From: an uncultured Roseicyclus sp.
GTDB taxonomy: Bacteria > Pseudomonadota > Alphaproteobacteria > Rhodobacterales > Rhodobacteraceae
Direction: 5' to 3'
DNA length: 64,000 nt
Assembly: GCA_937139335.1 (NCBI GenBank)
Contig: CAKZPN010000027.1
Span: forward strand, 62,001-126,000
The notes beneath the pieces are model-generated. The model ran no database searches and had not been told where the DNA came from. It saw only the letters and a program-made list of their open reading frames with translations. The stretch's first letter is position 1. Every line of letters starts with the position of its first letter. Below are positions 62,952 to 64,000 of this stretch, one piece after another. The position numbers were made by a program, and so were the translations under genes.

Positions 62952-64000
62952 TCAGTCGGCGAAAAGATAGGGGGTGTCGGCAAGGGTCTGGCCTGCCTCG
63001 GGCGGGATGCCGAAGAAATCCGACAGCACGGCGGCATTCTCGGCGGCGGAGCGGTCTTGCCGGATGCGCCAGTGGCGCGGAAACTCCGCCTCGCGGATGC
63101 GAACCGATTCATCGGCGAACTCGTGGCGCAGGGTGGGCAGCATCCGCGCGACGACCTCCTCCGGCGTTCCGCGCGTCGCCAGCCCGACGCGGCGGGCGTG
63201 GCCGATCAGGTAATGGTCGTCGAAGGTGCATTGCAGCTCGAGAATGCGGGTGTTGGCGCGGTCCGACATGAAATCCTGCATCAGCGCGATGTTGCCGGGG
63301 TCGAGGCAGATCATCAACCGGTCGGTGCCGTAATAGTCGAACAGCATCCGCATCAGCGCGCGGCGGTGGCGGTTGCGCTTTTCCAGCGTCCGCTCGATCC
63401 CGCCCAGGTGCGGCACCGGGCAGACCGCCTCGTCGAACAGGTATTCGACGCCGCGCACGTCGAGCTGGTCGGAGGCTGCGTGAAGCATCCGCTTGGCGAC
63501 ATGCCATTTCTTGCACACCAGCATGTAGAGGTTGCGGTCGGGCCCAAGCGTGCTTTCGCGTTCCCAGAACCGCGTGCCGTAGCGCTTGCCGATCCGCCCG
63601 CGCCCAGTCAGGAAGGCGTGCAGCTTTTCGCCCTCCTGGCTGGTGGCGAAATCGGTGCGGTCCGATTCCCACAGCGCGCCCAGCCGATCCTTCAGCAGCG
63701 CCGCCTCGGGGCTGATCTTGCGCGCGAAGAGGTAATCCTGCGAGATCAGCAGGTCGTACTGGTCGTTGTAGAAACTGACCGGCATGCCGTAATCGCTGAA
63801 CATCTTGAAGGTCAGCGTCCGGCTTTCGATCTCGCGCTCGGGCACGAGATGGCGCACGAGCGTCTGGAAGAAGGTTTCGTCGGGGATCCAGGTGGTCGAG
63901 AAGAACCGCACCACGTCGCGGCGCTGACGGCAGAACTCCAGCACCTTCTCGATCGTGCGGCGGCGCAGGCACCACCACTGGCTGCCGATCTGCACCTCGA
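62952..64000 (-). CDS. Branch-type (core-2/I) glycosyltransferase with DUF5928, C-terminal part
   Basis: The frame is open to the right edge, so the N-terminus lies outside; about 349 residues are seen. IGSQWWCLRRRTIEKVLEF and STTWIPDETFFQTLVRHL are the hallmark end of Branch/GT14 beta-1,6-N-acetylglucosaminyltransferases. The following ~250 residues, with no known motif, correspond to the DUF5928 extension found on this enzyme in Rhodobacteraceae. Likely makes a surface or extracellular glycan. Confidence 0.83.
   Translation of the reverse strand, partial: EVQIGSQWWCLRRRTIEKVLEFCRQRRDVVRFFSTTWIPDETFFQTLVRHLVPEREIESRTLTFKMFSDYGMPVSFYNDQYDLLISQDYLFARKISPEAALLKDRLGALWESDRTDFATSQEGEKLHAFLTGRGRIGKRYGTRFWERESTLGPDRNLYMLVCKKWHVAKRMLHAASDQLDVRGVEYLFDEAVCPVPHLGGIERTLEKRNRHRRALMRMLFDYYGTDRLMICLDPGNIALMQDFMSDRANTRILELQCTFDDHYLIGHARRVGLATRGTPEEVVARMLPTLRHEFADESVRIREAEFPRHWRIRQDRSAAENAAVLSDFFGIPPEAGQTLADTPYLFAD

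Overview
The window is ordinary, gene-dense chromosome from a GC-rich alphaproteobacterium, most likely a member of the Rhodobacteraceae (roseobacter/Paracoccus group). This rests on family-typical genes: a lipoyl-carrying pyruvate dehydrogenase E1 beta, the F1-ATPase zeta inhibitor (DUF1476), DUF5930-M23 peptidase next to bactofilin, a Branch-type glycosyltransferase, a methionine synthase split into separate polypeptides, and an RNase E whose S1 domain is interrupted. No rRNA, tRNA, CRISPR, prophage or insertion sequence was recognised.

Layout. 1-2307: end of a secreted or surface protein with six Ig-like repeats. 2371-11635: lpdA, DUF924, an MFS transporter, queA coupled to a giant AsmA-like protein, then a Bcp peroxiredoxin and a ferritin-like DUF455 protein. 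11824-13732: an inner-membrane M23 peptidase overlapping a bactofilin gene, a cell-shape pair. 13804-24080: DUF2189, amidase, prfB, PBP1A, an opposing methyltransferase, amiC, an aminotransferase and a DsbA-like protein. 24151-31274: rne with a long leader, an orphan membrane protein of lower GC, and a DctB/DctD-like two-component system whose regulator lacks GAFTGA. 31324-34101: a purC-purS-purQ purine operon with an alcohol dehydrogenase between purS and purQ. 34275-41607: zeta subunit, NYN protein, two parts of split methionine synthase, and a chain of overlapping small genes ending in DUF1638. 41604-49302: RNase D, DUF808, then a lower-glycolysis/gluconeogenesis block (gapB-like, gapA-like, pgk, class I fda). 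49320-55848: a bacterioferritin-like gene with an Irr-type box, an acyl-CoA dehydrogenase, ftsB and pdhA-pdhB-pdhC. 56011-64000: housekeeping and small conserved genes, including a coupled polA trio, ending in a truncated glycosyltransferase.

How the genes work together. Carbon flow dominates: two GAPDHs with different predicted cofactor preference, Pgk, aldolase, the PDH complex and its E3 (lpdA, about 48 kb away). The most notable signal is regulatory. The same 15-bp palindromic core (TGTTCAACGTTAAAC) lies just upstream of both lpdA and pdhA, so a single regulator may co-ordinate the unlinked parts of the PDH complex. A second, LacI-type motif (GTTAxCGxTAAC) lies upstream of both gap genes. 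I see no multi-gene defence or mobile system. The best candidates for something new are these two operator sets, the GAFTGA-less DctD, the heme-Met-less bacterioferritin, the intruding dehydrogenase in the pur operon, and the neighbourhood of the split methionine synthase.
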